Positions 9,608-17,664 of a DNA stretch of 64,000 nt are shown one piece after another. The stretch is from Parazoarcus communis SWub3 = DSM 12120 (GTDB lineage: Bacteria; Pseudomonadota; Gammaproteobacteria; Burkholderiales; Rhodocyclaceae): the NCBI RefSeq assembly GCF_003226565.1, contig NZ_QKOE01000016.1, positions 49,282 through 113,281 on the forward strand. The letters are read 5' to 3'. A model generated the notes under the pieces. That model saw only the letters and a list, made by a program, of their open reading frames with translations. It was not told the DNA's origin and made no database searches. The position numbers and the translations under genes are program-made. Numbering within the stretch: the first letter of the stretch is position 1; each line of letters starts with the position of its first letter.

Positions 9608-10471
9608 TCACCACTTCATTTCACCTTTGTTGACCTTGGCACCGATGTCCAGCGACATCGCACCGATGGCTTCGGGATAGGCAACTTTCATGCGCTCGAT
9701 CAGTTCAGCGCTGTTCTTGCTGGCCGCCAGATTTCTCTCGAAGGTCTCCAGGTAATCTCGGGTGTAGGTAATGGCACTGAGATCCATGGCAGTTCCGGGC
9801 TTCATGTGACCAGGCACGACCAACGTCGGTTGCAGCGCGACCATTTCATCCAGCTGAGAGATCCACGCCTTACGCTCCGCGACGGCTTGCGCATCTGCTG
9901 TCCAGACATGCATGTTGCCGAACACGGCAACATTTCCGGCGATGGTCTTGATGGAGGGAATCCATACATACGGGCGATGCGCCAGAAGGCCCTGGGTCCC
10001 CAGGATCTCCACCTTCTCGCCATCAACCGTAAGCGTGTTGCCGGACAAGACGGCGGGCAACACTGGGTTTTGCGGCGCATTGGCGCCCATCTTGGGTCCC
10101 CAGAAAGCGAGCTTGCCTTGAAGTTTCGCGCCGATCTTCTCCGACACCGCTGGCGTCGCCACCACCTGTGCATTCGGAAAGATCTGCTTCAAGGTTTCAA
10201 CTCCGAAGTAATAGTCCGGGTCAGCCTGGCTCACCAGAATGGTCGTGAGTTGCTTGCCGCTATCGAGCACATTGGCTGCGATGCGCAGTGCGTCGGCCCG
10301 GGTGAAGCCGGCATCGATCACCAGCGCCTCCTTGTCACCCGTGATCAGCGTGGAATTGACGCTGAAACTACTCGCATCGGCGCTATAGACCTTGACCTGC
10401 AACGGGTCGGCGGCCTGTGCGCTGGAGAAGGCAACGGCGAGGGTGACCGCGATGAGTGAAGTACGAAGCAT
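9608..10471 (-). CDS. Periplasmic MBL-fold protein with degenerate metal-binding motif
   Basis: Metallo-beta-lactamase-fold protein of about 287 residues with a signal peptide (MLRTSLIAVTLAVAFSSAQA, cleavage near residue 20). The canonical His-x-His-x-Asp-His motif is replaced by SQADPDYYFG: only the Asp remains and the three histidines are Gln, Asp and Tyr. Later landmarks FGNMHVW and VVPGHMKPG keep their histidines. The protein may bind one metal or none and is unlikely to be a standard hydrolase. ATG 10471 is preferred over 10477 because AGGAG sits directly against the earlier ATG but 6-7 bases before the later one. It is transcribed away from the LysR gene at 10589, which may control it. 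Confidence 0.8.
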   Translation of the reverse strand: MLRTSLIAVTLAVAFSSAQAADPLQVKVYSADASSFSVNSTLITGDKEALVIDAGFTRADALRIAANVLDSGKQLTTILVSQADPDYYFGVETLKQIFPNAQVVATPAVSEKIGAKLQGKLAFWGPKMGANAPQNPVLPAVLSGNTLTVDGEKVEILGTQGLLAHRPYVWIPSIKTIAGNVAVFGNMHVWTADAQAVAERKAWISQLDEMVALQPTLVVPGHMKPGTAMDLSAITYTRDYLETFERNLAASKNSAELIERMKVAYPEAIGAMSLDIGAKVNKGEMKW

Positions 10472-10588
10472 GGACATCTCCTGTCAGGAAAGCAGTGTTG
10501 ATGCAACGAACTTTATGCTCGAAAATCGACCAGATAAATCCCATAAAATGCACATCATTGTTTCCAACTTGAAGCAGGTCACCAATAT

Positions 10589-11485
10589 ATGGACAGACTC
10601 ATGGCCATGCGGGTCTTTTCGGAGGTCGCCCGCAGCGGCAGTTTCACGGCCACGGCAGACACATTGGAAATGTCGCGGGCAATGGTTACCCGTTACATCG
10701 GCGAGATGGAGAGCTGGCTGGGGGTGAGACTTTTTCAGCGCACCACGCGCCGCATCAGCCTGACCCATGCAGGCGAGCAGGCCTTGCTACGATGCGAGCA
10801 GATCGTGTCTCTGGCACAGGACGTAGAGAACGAAGCCGCGCCCGACGATGGAGTGCTGCGCGGCCAGTTACGCGTCACTTGCAGCACCTCATTGGCGTAT
10901 GCCTTTCTGGCAGCCGTCCTGAGGGACTTTCTCGCAATGCACCCCCAGTTACAGATCGACCTCAACGTGAATGACGCCTCATTGAATCTCGTGGAGTCCC
11001 GCGTTGACCTGGCCATCCGCATCAGCAACACGCCCGACCCCGGCCTGGTCACCCGCCCCCTGGCGCTATGCGAGTCGGTGTTGGTCGCATCCCCCAGCTA
11101 TCTGGCTGCACGCGGCACACCACAGCAACCGGAAGAACTGACGGCGCACGACTGCCTGGGTTACGCCAACTTCGGACGCAGCTTGTGGACACTGACGCAC
11201 AGCGATGGCACACACAGGACGGTACAGGTTCGCACCCGCTTTACCGCCAACGAGGCAACCGTGTTGCAACAAGCGGCACTGGCCGGTGGCGGCATTGCCA
11301 TGCTGCCAACCTATCTGGTGAGGAGCTTGCTCAATACCCGTCAATTGGTGAGCGTGATGGACGACTGGCGGCCCCAGGCATTGACGATTCATGCCCTATA
11401 CACCACGCGTCGTCGCATGGCGACACAGACCAAGGCTCTGCTCGAGTATCTGATCGAGCGCTTCGAAGCCAATGCCTTCGATTGA
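10589..11485 (+). CDS. LysR-family transcriptional regulator
   Basis: DNA-binding regulator of 298 residues: N-terminal winged helix (residues 1-60, FSEVARSGSFTATADTLEMSRAMVTRYIGEME) and a LysR substrate-binding domain from about 90 to 290. It is of the CrgA/DmlR-like subgroup. The gene is divergent from the MBL-fold gene with a 117-base gap, the usual arrangement when a LysR protein controls its neighbour. The gap is AT-rich compared with its surroundings and likely carries both promoters. The inducer is unknown. A 52-base inverted repeat follows the gene. Confidence 0.9.
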   Translation: MDRLMAMRVFSEVARSGSFTATADTLEMSRAMVTRYIGEMESWLGVRLFQRTTRRISLTHAGEQALLRCEQIVSLAQDVENEAAPDDGVLRGQLRVTCSTSLAYAFLAAVLRDFLAMHPQLQIDLNVNDASLNLVESRVDLAIRISNTPDPGLVTRPLALCESVLVASPSYLAARGTPQQPEELTAHDCLGYANFGRSLWTLTHSDGTHRTVQVRTRFTANEATVLQQAALAGGGIAMLPTYLVRSLLNTRQLVSVMDDWRPQALTIHALYTTRRRMATQTKALLEYLIERFEANAFD

Positions 11486-11569
11486 ACCTGACAAGCGCAG
11501 CTGACCGTATGCTGATCACCCGAAAGCCCGATGAACGAGGCGCACCCTGCCTACGATAGGCATTCCCGA

Positions 11570-11621
11570 CCCAGTGAGCGCTTGGACGCACCCGAGCGAG
11601 CATCCAAGCGCAGCTTCTGGG
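11570..11621 (+). terminator. Interrupted hairpin after the LysR gene
   Basis: Two nested inverted arms: CCCAG 11570-11574 with CTGGG 11617-11621, and GCGCTTGGA 11578-11586 with TCCAAGCGC 11603-11611, around a 16-base loop. It lies 85 bases after the LysR stop. There is no T-run, so an intrinsic terminator is only one reading; it could also be a relic of a mobile structure. Confidence 0.35.
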
Positions 11622-11688
11622 TTCAATAGCAGAGTGACGTCCGAGCAGGATACTCGCCAAATACCCCAGCCAGCTGTCAGCGATGGTC

Positions 11689-11714
11689 TATATTGCTAAT
11701 ATATTAACGATATC
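11689..11714. promoter_or_regulatory. Imperfect AT-rich palindrome upstream of the AraC gene (shared core with 16137-16176)
   Basis: A 26-base dyad with 10 of 13 positions paired, centred between 11701 and 11702. Its core TTGCTAATATATTA (11693-11706) recurs exactly inside the 40-base palindrome at 16137-16176. It lies 44-69 bases before the AraC start codon, where a promoter would be expected, so it may be an operator for an unidentified regulator or an autoregulatory site. Confidence 0.5.
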
Positions 11715-11757
11715 ACTGGATGCTGCACCTCATCCGGAACCATCGAGGAGACCGCCA

Positions 11758-12801
11758 ATGCTGTTGTCCACGCCAGCCAGCCGCCCACCCACTGCCTTTG
11801 CCTCGCTGCGGCAGGCCGCCGATACGCTGTTCCACCGAGATAGTCATACCATCCGTTGCCGTCAGCCGGACGAGGCCTCGGCGCAGTTGCGCTCCGTCTA
11901 CAGCCACCACCACCTACGCCTGCTCGGCACACAAGCGCACTTCGACATGCGCCTGCATCTCGTCCGCGCCGGCCGGCTGGAACTTGGCGCCCTGGGCTTT
12001 GGCACCGAGGTTGAACTCAAGCAACAGCCCCCCGGGCGCTTCACCCTGGTCACCACTCAGTTGAGCGGCCACTCCGAGATCCATACCCGCGGAGAGCGTC
12101 ACGGCGGCGGCGCCGGGATGGTCGTGCTGGATTCGGCCGGACAGGCGGTGAACAAACGGTTCTCCGCCGACAGTTGTCGGATCAACCTGCGCGTCGACCA
12201 AGCCGTGCTCGAATCCAAGTGCGCGGAACTACTCGGCCGGGATGTCGGTGGAGCACTCGTGTTCCACCCCGCGCTTCCCGCAGGCACGCCAGCTCAGCTG
12301 CGCTGGACAGCCTGGCTGCAGATGCTGCTCGGCTGCCTCGACCGTGGGGAAGCGGACACACGCCCATGCAATCCTCTGCTACTGCGTCAGATCGAGGAAG
12401 CGGGCCTTCTATTGCTGCTGACCGAGATACCACACAACCGCAGCGCGCTGCTCGCCACCCCCGAGCCGGAAATCGCGCCCCGCCACGTGCGGCGGGCGGA
12501 GGAGTTCATCCGCAGCCACGCCGCCGAGGCGCTGACCCTGGGCGATATCGCTGCTGCTGCCGGGGTGAGCATCCGTGCCCTCACCGACGGCTTCCGCCGC
12601 GCCCGCAACACCACACCGATGATCTTCCTGCGCGAACAACGCCTGCTCGGCGCTCGCGCCGAACTGCAGCAAGCCGACGCCGTCGACACCGTTACCGCCA
12701 TCGCACTGCGCTGGGGCTTTGGCAACCCCGGCCGCTTCGCTGCCGACTATCGGCGCCGCTTTGGTGAATCACCTTCGGCCACAATGCGTCGCGCAGCCTG
12801 A
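11758..12801 (+). CDS. AraC/XylS-family transcriptional regulator
   Basis: Regulator of 347 residues: an AraC-binding-like N-terminal domain (roughly 40-210) and the two-helix-turn-helix AraC domain at about 245-345 (LTLGDIAAAAGVSIRALTDGFRRARNTTP, then WGFGNPGRFAADYRRRFGESPS). ATG 11758 is chosen because GAGGAG lies 8 bases upstream; the open frame reaches back to 11683 but has no good ribosome site there. It resembles the second AraC protein at 40992 in layout. Its likely target is the cluster beginning at 13260, but the 458-base gap between them contains a repeat, so this is tentative. Confidence 0.9.
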   Translation: MLLSTPASRPPTAFASLRQAADTLFHRDSHTIRCRQPDEASAQLRSVYSHHHLRLLGTQAHFDMRLHLVRAGRLELGALGFGTEVELKQQPPGRFTLVTTQLSGHSEIHTRGERHGGGAGMVVLDSAGQAVNKRFSADSCRINLRVDQAVLESKCAELLGRDVGGALVFHPALPAGTPAQLRWTAWLQMLLGCLDRGEADTRPCNPLLLRQIEEAGLLLLLTEIPHNRSALLATPEPEIAPRHVRRAEEFIRSHAAEALTLGDIAAAAGVSIRALTDGFRRARNTTPMIFLREQRLLGARAELQQADAVDTVTAIALRWGFGNPGRFAADYRRRFGESPSATMRRAA

Positions 12802-13259
12802 CCACCGTCGGAAGACCGGCCGCTTCATGAGCCTGCCAGATCAACCCCGCGCGCGATGACAAGCACGATGCCGGAAACTGTCGCCTCCCCGACTCCCGCC
12901 CTGATGGACGAGCCCACAGTACTGTCCGGTCAACAACTGAGAACTTGTGAAGAAATCGTAGCGAGCGGGTCGAGTGCAAGGCGCGATCGATGCGAACGAC
13001 GAGACCTATCAAATGGATAGGCGAGGCGTGAGCGAGTGAGCAACGCAGCAATCGACCCGCGCAGTAGATTTATGCACAAGTTCTGAGGACTCATCACCTT
13101 CCAAGGCCGTAGATCGGCCAGCGACCCGACGCGCCACAAAGGTGCCGGATCGGGACGGTAACTGCCGTTTCTGAATAGGCCCGCCAGCCCGCGCTACGTA
13201 GCATCGTCGTGCCACTCACGCATCCGTTCGCGAGTGTGTTCCACCACCAGGAGACGACC
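12802..13259. other. 458-base intergenic region with a palindromic repeat
   Basis: The left part (12802-12939) and right part (13085-13259) show no convincing gene. Bases 12940-13084 form the palindromic repeat described separately. An AGGAGACG ribosome site just before 13260 belongs to the TRAP binding-protein gene. Short open frames on both strands here look like chance. Confidence 0.6.
12940..13084. repeat. 145-bp imperfect palindrome (MITE/REP-like)
   Basis: Ends are exact 10-base inverted repeats: AGAACTTGTG at 12940-12949 and CACAAGTTCT at 13075-13084. The interior is also imperfectly symmetric (GCGGGTCGA near 12965 against TCGACCCGC near 13052), and the centre is CCTATC-AAATG-GATAGG at 13005-13021. 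No coding capacity is evident. The size and symmetry fit a non-autonomous palindromic repeat of the kind dispersed in genomes; copy number cannot be judged from one window. Confidence 0.65.
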
Positions 13260-14285
13260 ATGCACCCACTTCGCTTTTCATCCATCGCCCTGATCTTTGG
13301 CCTTGTCGCCGCCCCTGCGGCCGCTCAGGAAGTCACCCTCAAGATCAGTCACTTTCTGCCCGGCATGGCGCTGGCCCAACGTGCCGTGATGGAGCCTTGG
13401 TGCGCGGATCTCGAACGCGATTCAAGCGGGCGCATCAAGTGTCAGTTCTATCCTTCGATGCAGCTTGGCGGCACCCCCGCGCAACTCCCTGATCTGGTCA
13501 GGAACGGCGTAGCCGACGTGGTATGGACCGCACCGGGTTACTCGGCCGGGCGTTTTCCCAGGACCGAGGCGCTTGAACTACCCGGGGTACTGCCGCTCGG
13601 CGGTCTTGCGCAAGGGCGCGTCATCTGGTCGGTGTTCGAACAACAACTGCAGTCCGAGTATGCAGGCTACAAGGTACTGGCCATGCATGGCGATGGTGGC
13701 ATGAACATTCACACTGCCAAGACCGCCATCAGCCATGCGGACGACCTGAAGGGGCTGAAGCTGCGCGCGCCCAACCGCACCATTGCACGCACGCTGACTG
13801 CGCTGGGCGCGACACCGGTCGCCATGCCGCCTGCGCAGATGACCGAAGCCATCTCCAAGGGCGTTGTCGACGGCGCTTCGGCCGTCTGGGAAGTCATCAT
13901 CCCTACCAAGCTCGACGAAGTCACGCGCTTCCATATGGAAACGCCAGACAACCAACCAGCAATGGGCGCCACCGTACTGACCCTGTTGATGAACAAGGAC
14001 CGGTATGAGCGACTGCCCGCTGATCTGCGCGAGATTGTGGACCGCCACAGCGGCCTCGCCCTGGTGGAGCGTTTCGGCGCGGCCTGGGATGGTGCGATCG
14101 CGGACGCGCGCAACAAGGTCAAGGCAGCCGGACACACGGTAAATCTGGTTGAAGGATCGGCCTATGACGTCATGCGCCAGCGTGCCGCCATCGTCGAACA
14201 GGAATGGCTTGCAGAGGCAAAGACCAAGGGGTTCGATGGCGCAGCCATCATCAACGCTGCCCGCGCGACCACGCCCCGCCCCTGA
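13260..14285 (+). CDS. TRAP transporter substrate-binding protein (DctP family), orphan
   Basis: Periplasmic binding protein of 341 residues with a signal peptide (residues 1-22, ending APAAAQ). It has the DctP landmarks: GRIKCQFYPSMQLGG near 55-70, DLKGLKLRAPN near 160, and the AISKGVVDGASAVWEV segment near 195-210, where the conserved ligand arginine region precedes it. ATG 13260 follows AGGAGACGACC; an upstream in-frame start at 13209 lacks this. No DctQ or DctM gene accompanies it, so it must use membrane subunits from elsewhere or its partners were lost. The next genes encode an aldolase-like and a reductase-like enzyme. Confidence 0.88.
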   Translation: MHPLRFSSIALIFGLVAAPAAAQEVTLKISHFLPGMALAQRAVMEPWCADLERDSSGRIKCQFYPSMQLGGTPAQLPDLVRNGVADVVWTAPGYSAGRFPRTEALELPGVLPLGGLAQGRVIWSVFEQQLQSEYAGYKVLAMHGDGGMNIHTAKTAISHADDLKGLKLRAPNRTIARTLTALGATPVAMPPAQMTEAISKGVVDGASAVWEVIIPTKLDEVTRFHMETPDNQPAMGATVLTLLMNKDRYERLPADLREIVDRHSGLALVERFGAAWDGAIADARNKVKAAGHTVNLVEGSAYDVMRQRAAIVEQEWLAEAKTKGFDGAAIINAARATTPRP

Positions 14286-14308
14286 GCATCCTCACCATCG
14301 AGACCATC

Positions 14309-15079
14309 ATGTCGAATCCGAACCGCTACTACGAACACCCAACCCGCTTCAGCGCAACCGAATGGCAGGCACGCGTGCAGCTCGCAGCGATGTACCGCAT
14401 CTTCGCCCACCTGAAATGGGACGAGTCGATCTACAACCATATTTCGCTGCGGGTCCCCGGTGAACCAGGTCACTTCCTGATCAACCCCTTCGGCCTGCAC
14501 TATTCCGAGGTATGCGCCTCCAACCTGGTCAAGATCGACATCGAAGGCAAGGTCATCGGCCATTCCGACTGGCCGATCAATCCAGCCGGCTTTACCTTCC
14601 ACAGCGCCATTCACGCGCGCGTGCCGGACGGTCACTGTGTGATGCACGTCCACACCACAGCCACCCAGGCGGTATGCTGCCTGAAGGACGGGCTGTCGTT
14701 CAGCAACTTCTACGCGGCCCAGCTCTATGGCAAGATCGCCTACCATGCATTCGAAGGCATTACGGTGCATCTGGACGAAGGTGAGCGCATCCTGGCCAGT
14801 GCGGGGGACAAACCGGTACTGCTGCTGCGCAACCATGGACCGGTGGTGATCGGCGCCACGCTGGCGCAAGCCTTTTCGCTGATGTGGCTGGTCAATCGCG
14901 CCTGCGAGGTTCAGCTCGCTGCTCAGTCAATGGGCGAAGTGATCGACCTGCCCCAGTCCGTTCTGGAAAAGTGTGTCGCTGACTCACTGAACTTCGACCC
15001 GAAATACGGCGCGGGGGAGGATGCCTTTGCAGCCTTCGTTCGCCTCATTGAAAAGCAGGACCCCGGCTTCCGTCATTGA
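14309..15079 (+). CDS. Class II aldolase/adducin-family protein
   Basis: Metal-dependent aldolase/adducin-fold protein of 256 residues. The zinc-type histidines are visible in CVMHVHTTAT near residue 114 and RNHGPVVIG near 175, with an acidic residue earlier. The opening (LAAMYRIFAHLKWDESIYNHISLRVPG) is typical of the FucA/AraD-like branch often annotated as decarboxylase or aldolase. It sits 23 bases after the TRAP binding protein and 56 before the reductase-like gene, so the three probably form one operon for a hydroxy or keto acid. The substrate is not evident. Confidence 0.85.
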   Translation: MSNPNRYYEHPTRFSATEWQARVQLAAMYRIFAHLKWDESIYNHISLRVPGEPGHFLINPFGLHYSEVCASNLVKIDIEGKVIGHSDWPINPAGFTFHSAIHARVPDGHCVMHVHTTATQAVCCLKDGLSFSNFYAAQLYGKIAYHAFEGITVHLDEGERILASAGDKPVLLLRNHGPVVIGATLAQAFSLMWLVNRACEVQLAAQSMGEVIDLPQSVLEKCVADSLNFDPKYGAGEDAFAAFVRLIEKQDPGFRH

Positions 15080-15135
15080 CCCCGGGCACCCATAGCCGGC
15101 CCGGCGCTGCCCGGGCCGGGGATTCAGGAGCTTGC

Positions 15136-16110
15136 ATGAAGATCTGTCTATACGGTGCCGGTGCGGTCGGCGGCCTGATCGGCGCGCGTATCGCAGCCAG
15201 CGGTCGAACACTGTCGGTGGTCGCACGTGGAGCAACGCTGCACGCCCTCCAGCGCGACGGACTGGGGCTGGAGACCCACGACAGCCGGTTCTTTTACCCC
15301 GTGCATGCCGTTGCCGATCCCGCGGAACTCGGTCCCCAAGATCTGGTAATCATCGCGGTCAAGCAGCCTGCGCTAAGCGCGGTAGCCCAGGCGATGGGCC
15401 CCTTGATCGGCCCCCAGACCAAGGTGATGACGGCGATGAACGGCGTACCCTGGTGGTTCTTCGACGGCCTTCCCGGACCGCTGGCAGACACCCGCCTGCA
15501 CAGCGTGGACCCATTCGGTACCTTGCGCAGCCTGATCCCCACCAAACACGTCATTGGCTGCGTGGTGCACATTGCCTGTGCCGCCACGACGCCAGGCATC
15601 AGTCAACACAGGATGGGCAACGGCCTGGTCATCGGCGACGCGGTGGGTCCGACCTCGCCGGCCACCCGAGCCGTGGGTGAAATGCTCCGCGATGCAGGCT
15701 TCGAGCTAACGCTCTCCGACTGCATCCAGCGCGACATCTGGTTCAAGCTATGGGGCAATATGACCATGAACCCGGTGTCTGCACTCACCGGGGCCACCTC
15801 TGACCGGATTCTGGACGATGCGCTGGTGGAGGCCTTCTGCGTTCGCATCATGGAAGAGGCCGCCGAGGTGGGCAAACGCATCGGTTGTCCGATAGCGCAG
15901 AGCCCCGCCGAGCGCAATGCGGTCACCCGCAAGCTTGGGGCGATGAAAACCTCGATGCTGCAAGACGTTGAGGCTGGACGTGCGCTCGAGATTGACGCCT
16001 TGCTTGGCGCAGTCCATGAAATCGCGGGCAAGGCCGGTGTCCCCACACCGAACATCGACGCCTTGCTCGGGCTGGTGCGACTTTTTGCCAGGGAGCGCGG
16101 GCTGGGCTGA
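15136..16110 (+). CDS. Ketopantoate reductase-like (ApbA/PanE family) oxidoreductase
   Basis: NADP-binding oxidoreductase of 324 residues with an N-terminal Rossmann motif (GAGAVGGLIG, residues 7-16), a VKQPAL segment near 76 and a C-terminal helical domain (KLWGNMTMNPVSALTG near 205-220). PanE proteins reduce 2-oxopantoate; many paralogues act on other 2-oxo acids. Location behind an aldolase-like gene and a TRAP binding protein argues for a catabolic role rather than pantothenate synthesis. ATG 15136 follows AGGAG at 15126-15130. Confidence 0.82.
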   Translation: MKICLYGAGAVGGLIGARIAASGRTLSVVARGATLHALQRDGLGLETHDSRFFYPVHAVADPAELGPQDLVIIAVKQPALSAVAQAMGPLIGPQTKVMTAMNGVPWWFFDGLPGPLADTRLHSVDPFGTLRSLIPTKHVIGCVVHIACAATTPGISQHRMGNGLVIGDAVGPTSPATRAVGEMLRDAGFELTLSDCIQRDIWFKLWGNMTMNPVSALTGATSDRILDDALVEAFCVRIMEEAAEVGKRIGCPIAQSPAERNAVTRKLGAMKTSMLQDVEAGRALEIDALLGAVHEIAGKAGVPTPNIDALLGLVRLFARERGLG

Positions 16111-16136
16111 TATCGCGCCTGACCACGATACCCAAC

Positions 16137-16176
16137 GCAGGCGCTATTTGCTAATATATTAGCAAATAGCGCCTGC
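16137..16176. promoter_or_regulatory. 40-base perfect palindrome before the MFS gene
   Basis: Two 20-base arms without a spacer, centred between 16156 and 16157, pair perfectly: GCAGGCGCTATTTGCTAATA on the left and its reverse complement on the right. The AT-rich centre shares TTGCTAATATATTA with the dyad before the AraC gene (11693-11706). It begins 27 bases after the reductase-like gene and ends 30 bases before the MFS start. It may be an operator, or a terminator-like cruciform; there is no T-tract. Confidence 0.65.
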
Positions 16177-16205
16177 AACACATCCTCGCGGGCCCGGAGT
16201 CCATC

Positions 16206-17462
16206 TTGATCACATCCCGAACACGCCAGCCCTGGCCATCCGCGGTCAGAGCACTGGGTCATCGCAACTTCCGCCTGTACTTTGCCGGGCAAGCGGTATC
16301 CATTCTCGGCACCTGGGTACAACAGGTGGCCCTGTCCTGGTTGGTGTACCGACTCACCGGCTCGGTCGCCCTGCTCGGCATCACCACCTTTGCCGCCCTG
16401 CTGCCACAGTTGCTGGTCGGGCCGCTAGCCGGCGCCTGGGTGGACCGCCACGACAAGCGTCGCCTGCTGATTGCGGTGCAAGGATTGCTCGCCTTGCAAG
16501 CCCTGCTGCTGGCACTACTGACCGCTAGCGACAACATGGGCCCCGTGCTGATCGTGGCGATGTCTGCCCTCCTGGGCGTGCTCAATGCTTTTGACACCCC
16601 CTTGCGCCAGTCGCTGATCAACAGCTTCGTCGGCAGCAAGGCCGATCTGCCCAATGCCCTCGCACTGAACGCCATGCTGTTCAACATTGGCCGCTTCGTC
16701 GGCCCACCCCTGGCCGGACTGCTGGTGGGGCTCACGTCGGAAGCCATGTGTTTTGCCATCAATGCCGCCTCGTTTCTGGCACTGCTGACGGGCCTGCTGC
16801 TGATCCGCGCCGACGCCCCGCCACGTGCGAAAGGCTCGACCGGTGACGTATTCCGCGAAGGAGTTGCCTACGCCTGGAACACGTATCCGGTACGCCTGCT
16901 GATCGTCGCGCTGGCTGCGATCAACCTCACCGCCTCCAGCTATGCAGTGCTGCTGCCGGTCTTTGCCAAGGACGTGTTCGGTGGAGATGCCGCCACGCTC
17001 GGCTGGCTATGGGGCGCTGCGGGCTGTGGGGCATTCGCATCAACCGTGTTTCTTGCCACGCGCAAGCACCTCGCCGGGCTGGTATCCGTGCTGCTTCTTG
17101 GCGCAGGACTCAGTGCCCTGGCACTTCTGGTCTTCTCGTTCAACCGCGGGTTTGCACTGGCGCTGGCGGCCATGCTGGTACTCGGGTTCGGCATCTCGGT
17201 ATGCAACGTCGGCATCAACATGTTGCTGCAGAGCCTTGCACCGGACACACTACGTGGACGCATCGTGTCCTTCTTCACCGCAACGCGCTTCGGATTCGAC
17301 GCAATCGGCGGCCTGCTGGCCGGCTTGCTGGCAGCGATGATAGGCGCGCCCGCGACACTCTTTGTCGAGGGCCTGTTGCTGGCGCTCTTCACGACATGGT
17401 TTGTGCGTCTGCGCACACGCTTGAGCAACGAGGTCAGTCGCGAAACCGAAGCCCAGCCCTGA
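16206..17462 (+). CDS. Major facilitator superfamily transporter
   Basis: Twelve-helix MFS carrier of 418 residues of the MFS_3/EntS-like type (N-terminal ALGHRNFRLYFAGQAVSILGTWVQQVALSWLVYRLTGS; loop motif DRHDKRRLL near residues 79-87; second-half LRGRIVSFFTATRFG near 350). The start is TTG 16206, preceded by GGAG with six-base spacing; no ATG occurs near the N terminus. It follows the three-gene TRAP-binding/aldolase/reductase cluster with a long palindrome between. It may export a metabolite or supply the uptake the orphan binding protein lacks; neither is shown. Confidence 0.88.
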   Translation: MITSRTRQPWPSAVRALGHRNFRLYFAGQAVSILGTWVQQVALSWLVYRLTGSVALLGITTFAALLPQLLVGPLAGAWVDRHDKRRLLIAVQGLLALQALLLALLTASDNMGPVLIVAMSALLGVLNAFDTPLRQSLINSFVGSKADLPNALALNAMLFNIGRFVGPPLAGLLVGLTSEAMCFAINAASFLALLTGLLLIRADAPPRAKGSTGDVFREGVAYAWNTYPVRLLIVALAAINLTASSYAVLLPVFAKDVFGGDAATLGWLWGAAGCGAFASTVFLATRKHLAGLVSVLLLGAGLSALALLVFSFNRGFALALAAMLVLGFGISVCNVGINMLLQSLAPDTLRGRIVSFFTATRFGFDAIGGLLAGLLAAMIGAPATLFVEGLLLALFTTWFVRLRTRLSNEVSRETEAQP

Positions 17463-17584
17463 CGCTCAAACAGCGCCTCGTACGCCGGGGCGCGGCACGC
17501 CGGCGGCCTTGTGGCGGCGCACCATCGCGGTGCAGGATTCCCAAGATAAAGACCACGCATTCAGGCCCTTACACGACAATTCCG

Positions 17585-17600
17585 CGCCCCGTTCGGGGCG
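17585..17600 (+). terminator. Hairpin followed by T-rich tract after the MFS gene
   Basis: CGCCCC (17585-17590), loop GTTC, GGGGCG (17595-17600), followed by TTTCGTTGTT. This fits a short intrinsic terminator for the upstream gene. The next bases include TACACT (17610-17615), a plausible -10 element for the symporter gene. Confidence 0.5.
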
Positions 17601-17664
17601 TTTCGTTGTTACACTCCGGCGCGTCGAAAACCGCATTTTTCAAGCTTCCGGAAGAGGCCCGCCC

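Noticed and set aside
11570..11621. Long hairpin after the LysR gene as an integron attC site
   Set aside because: No attC core sites or neighbouring cassette genes or integrase are seen; kept only as a weak hairpin.
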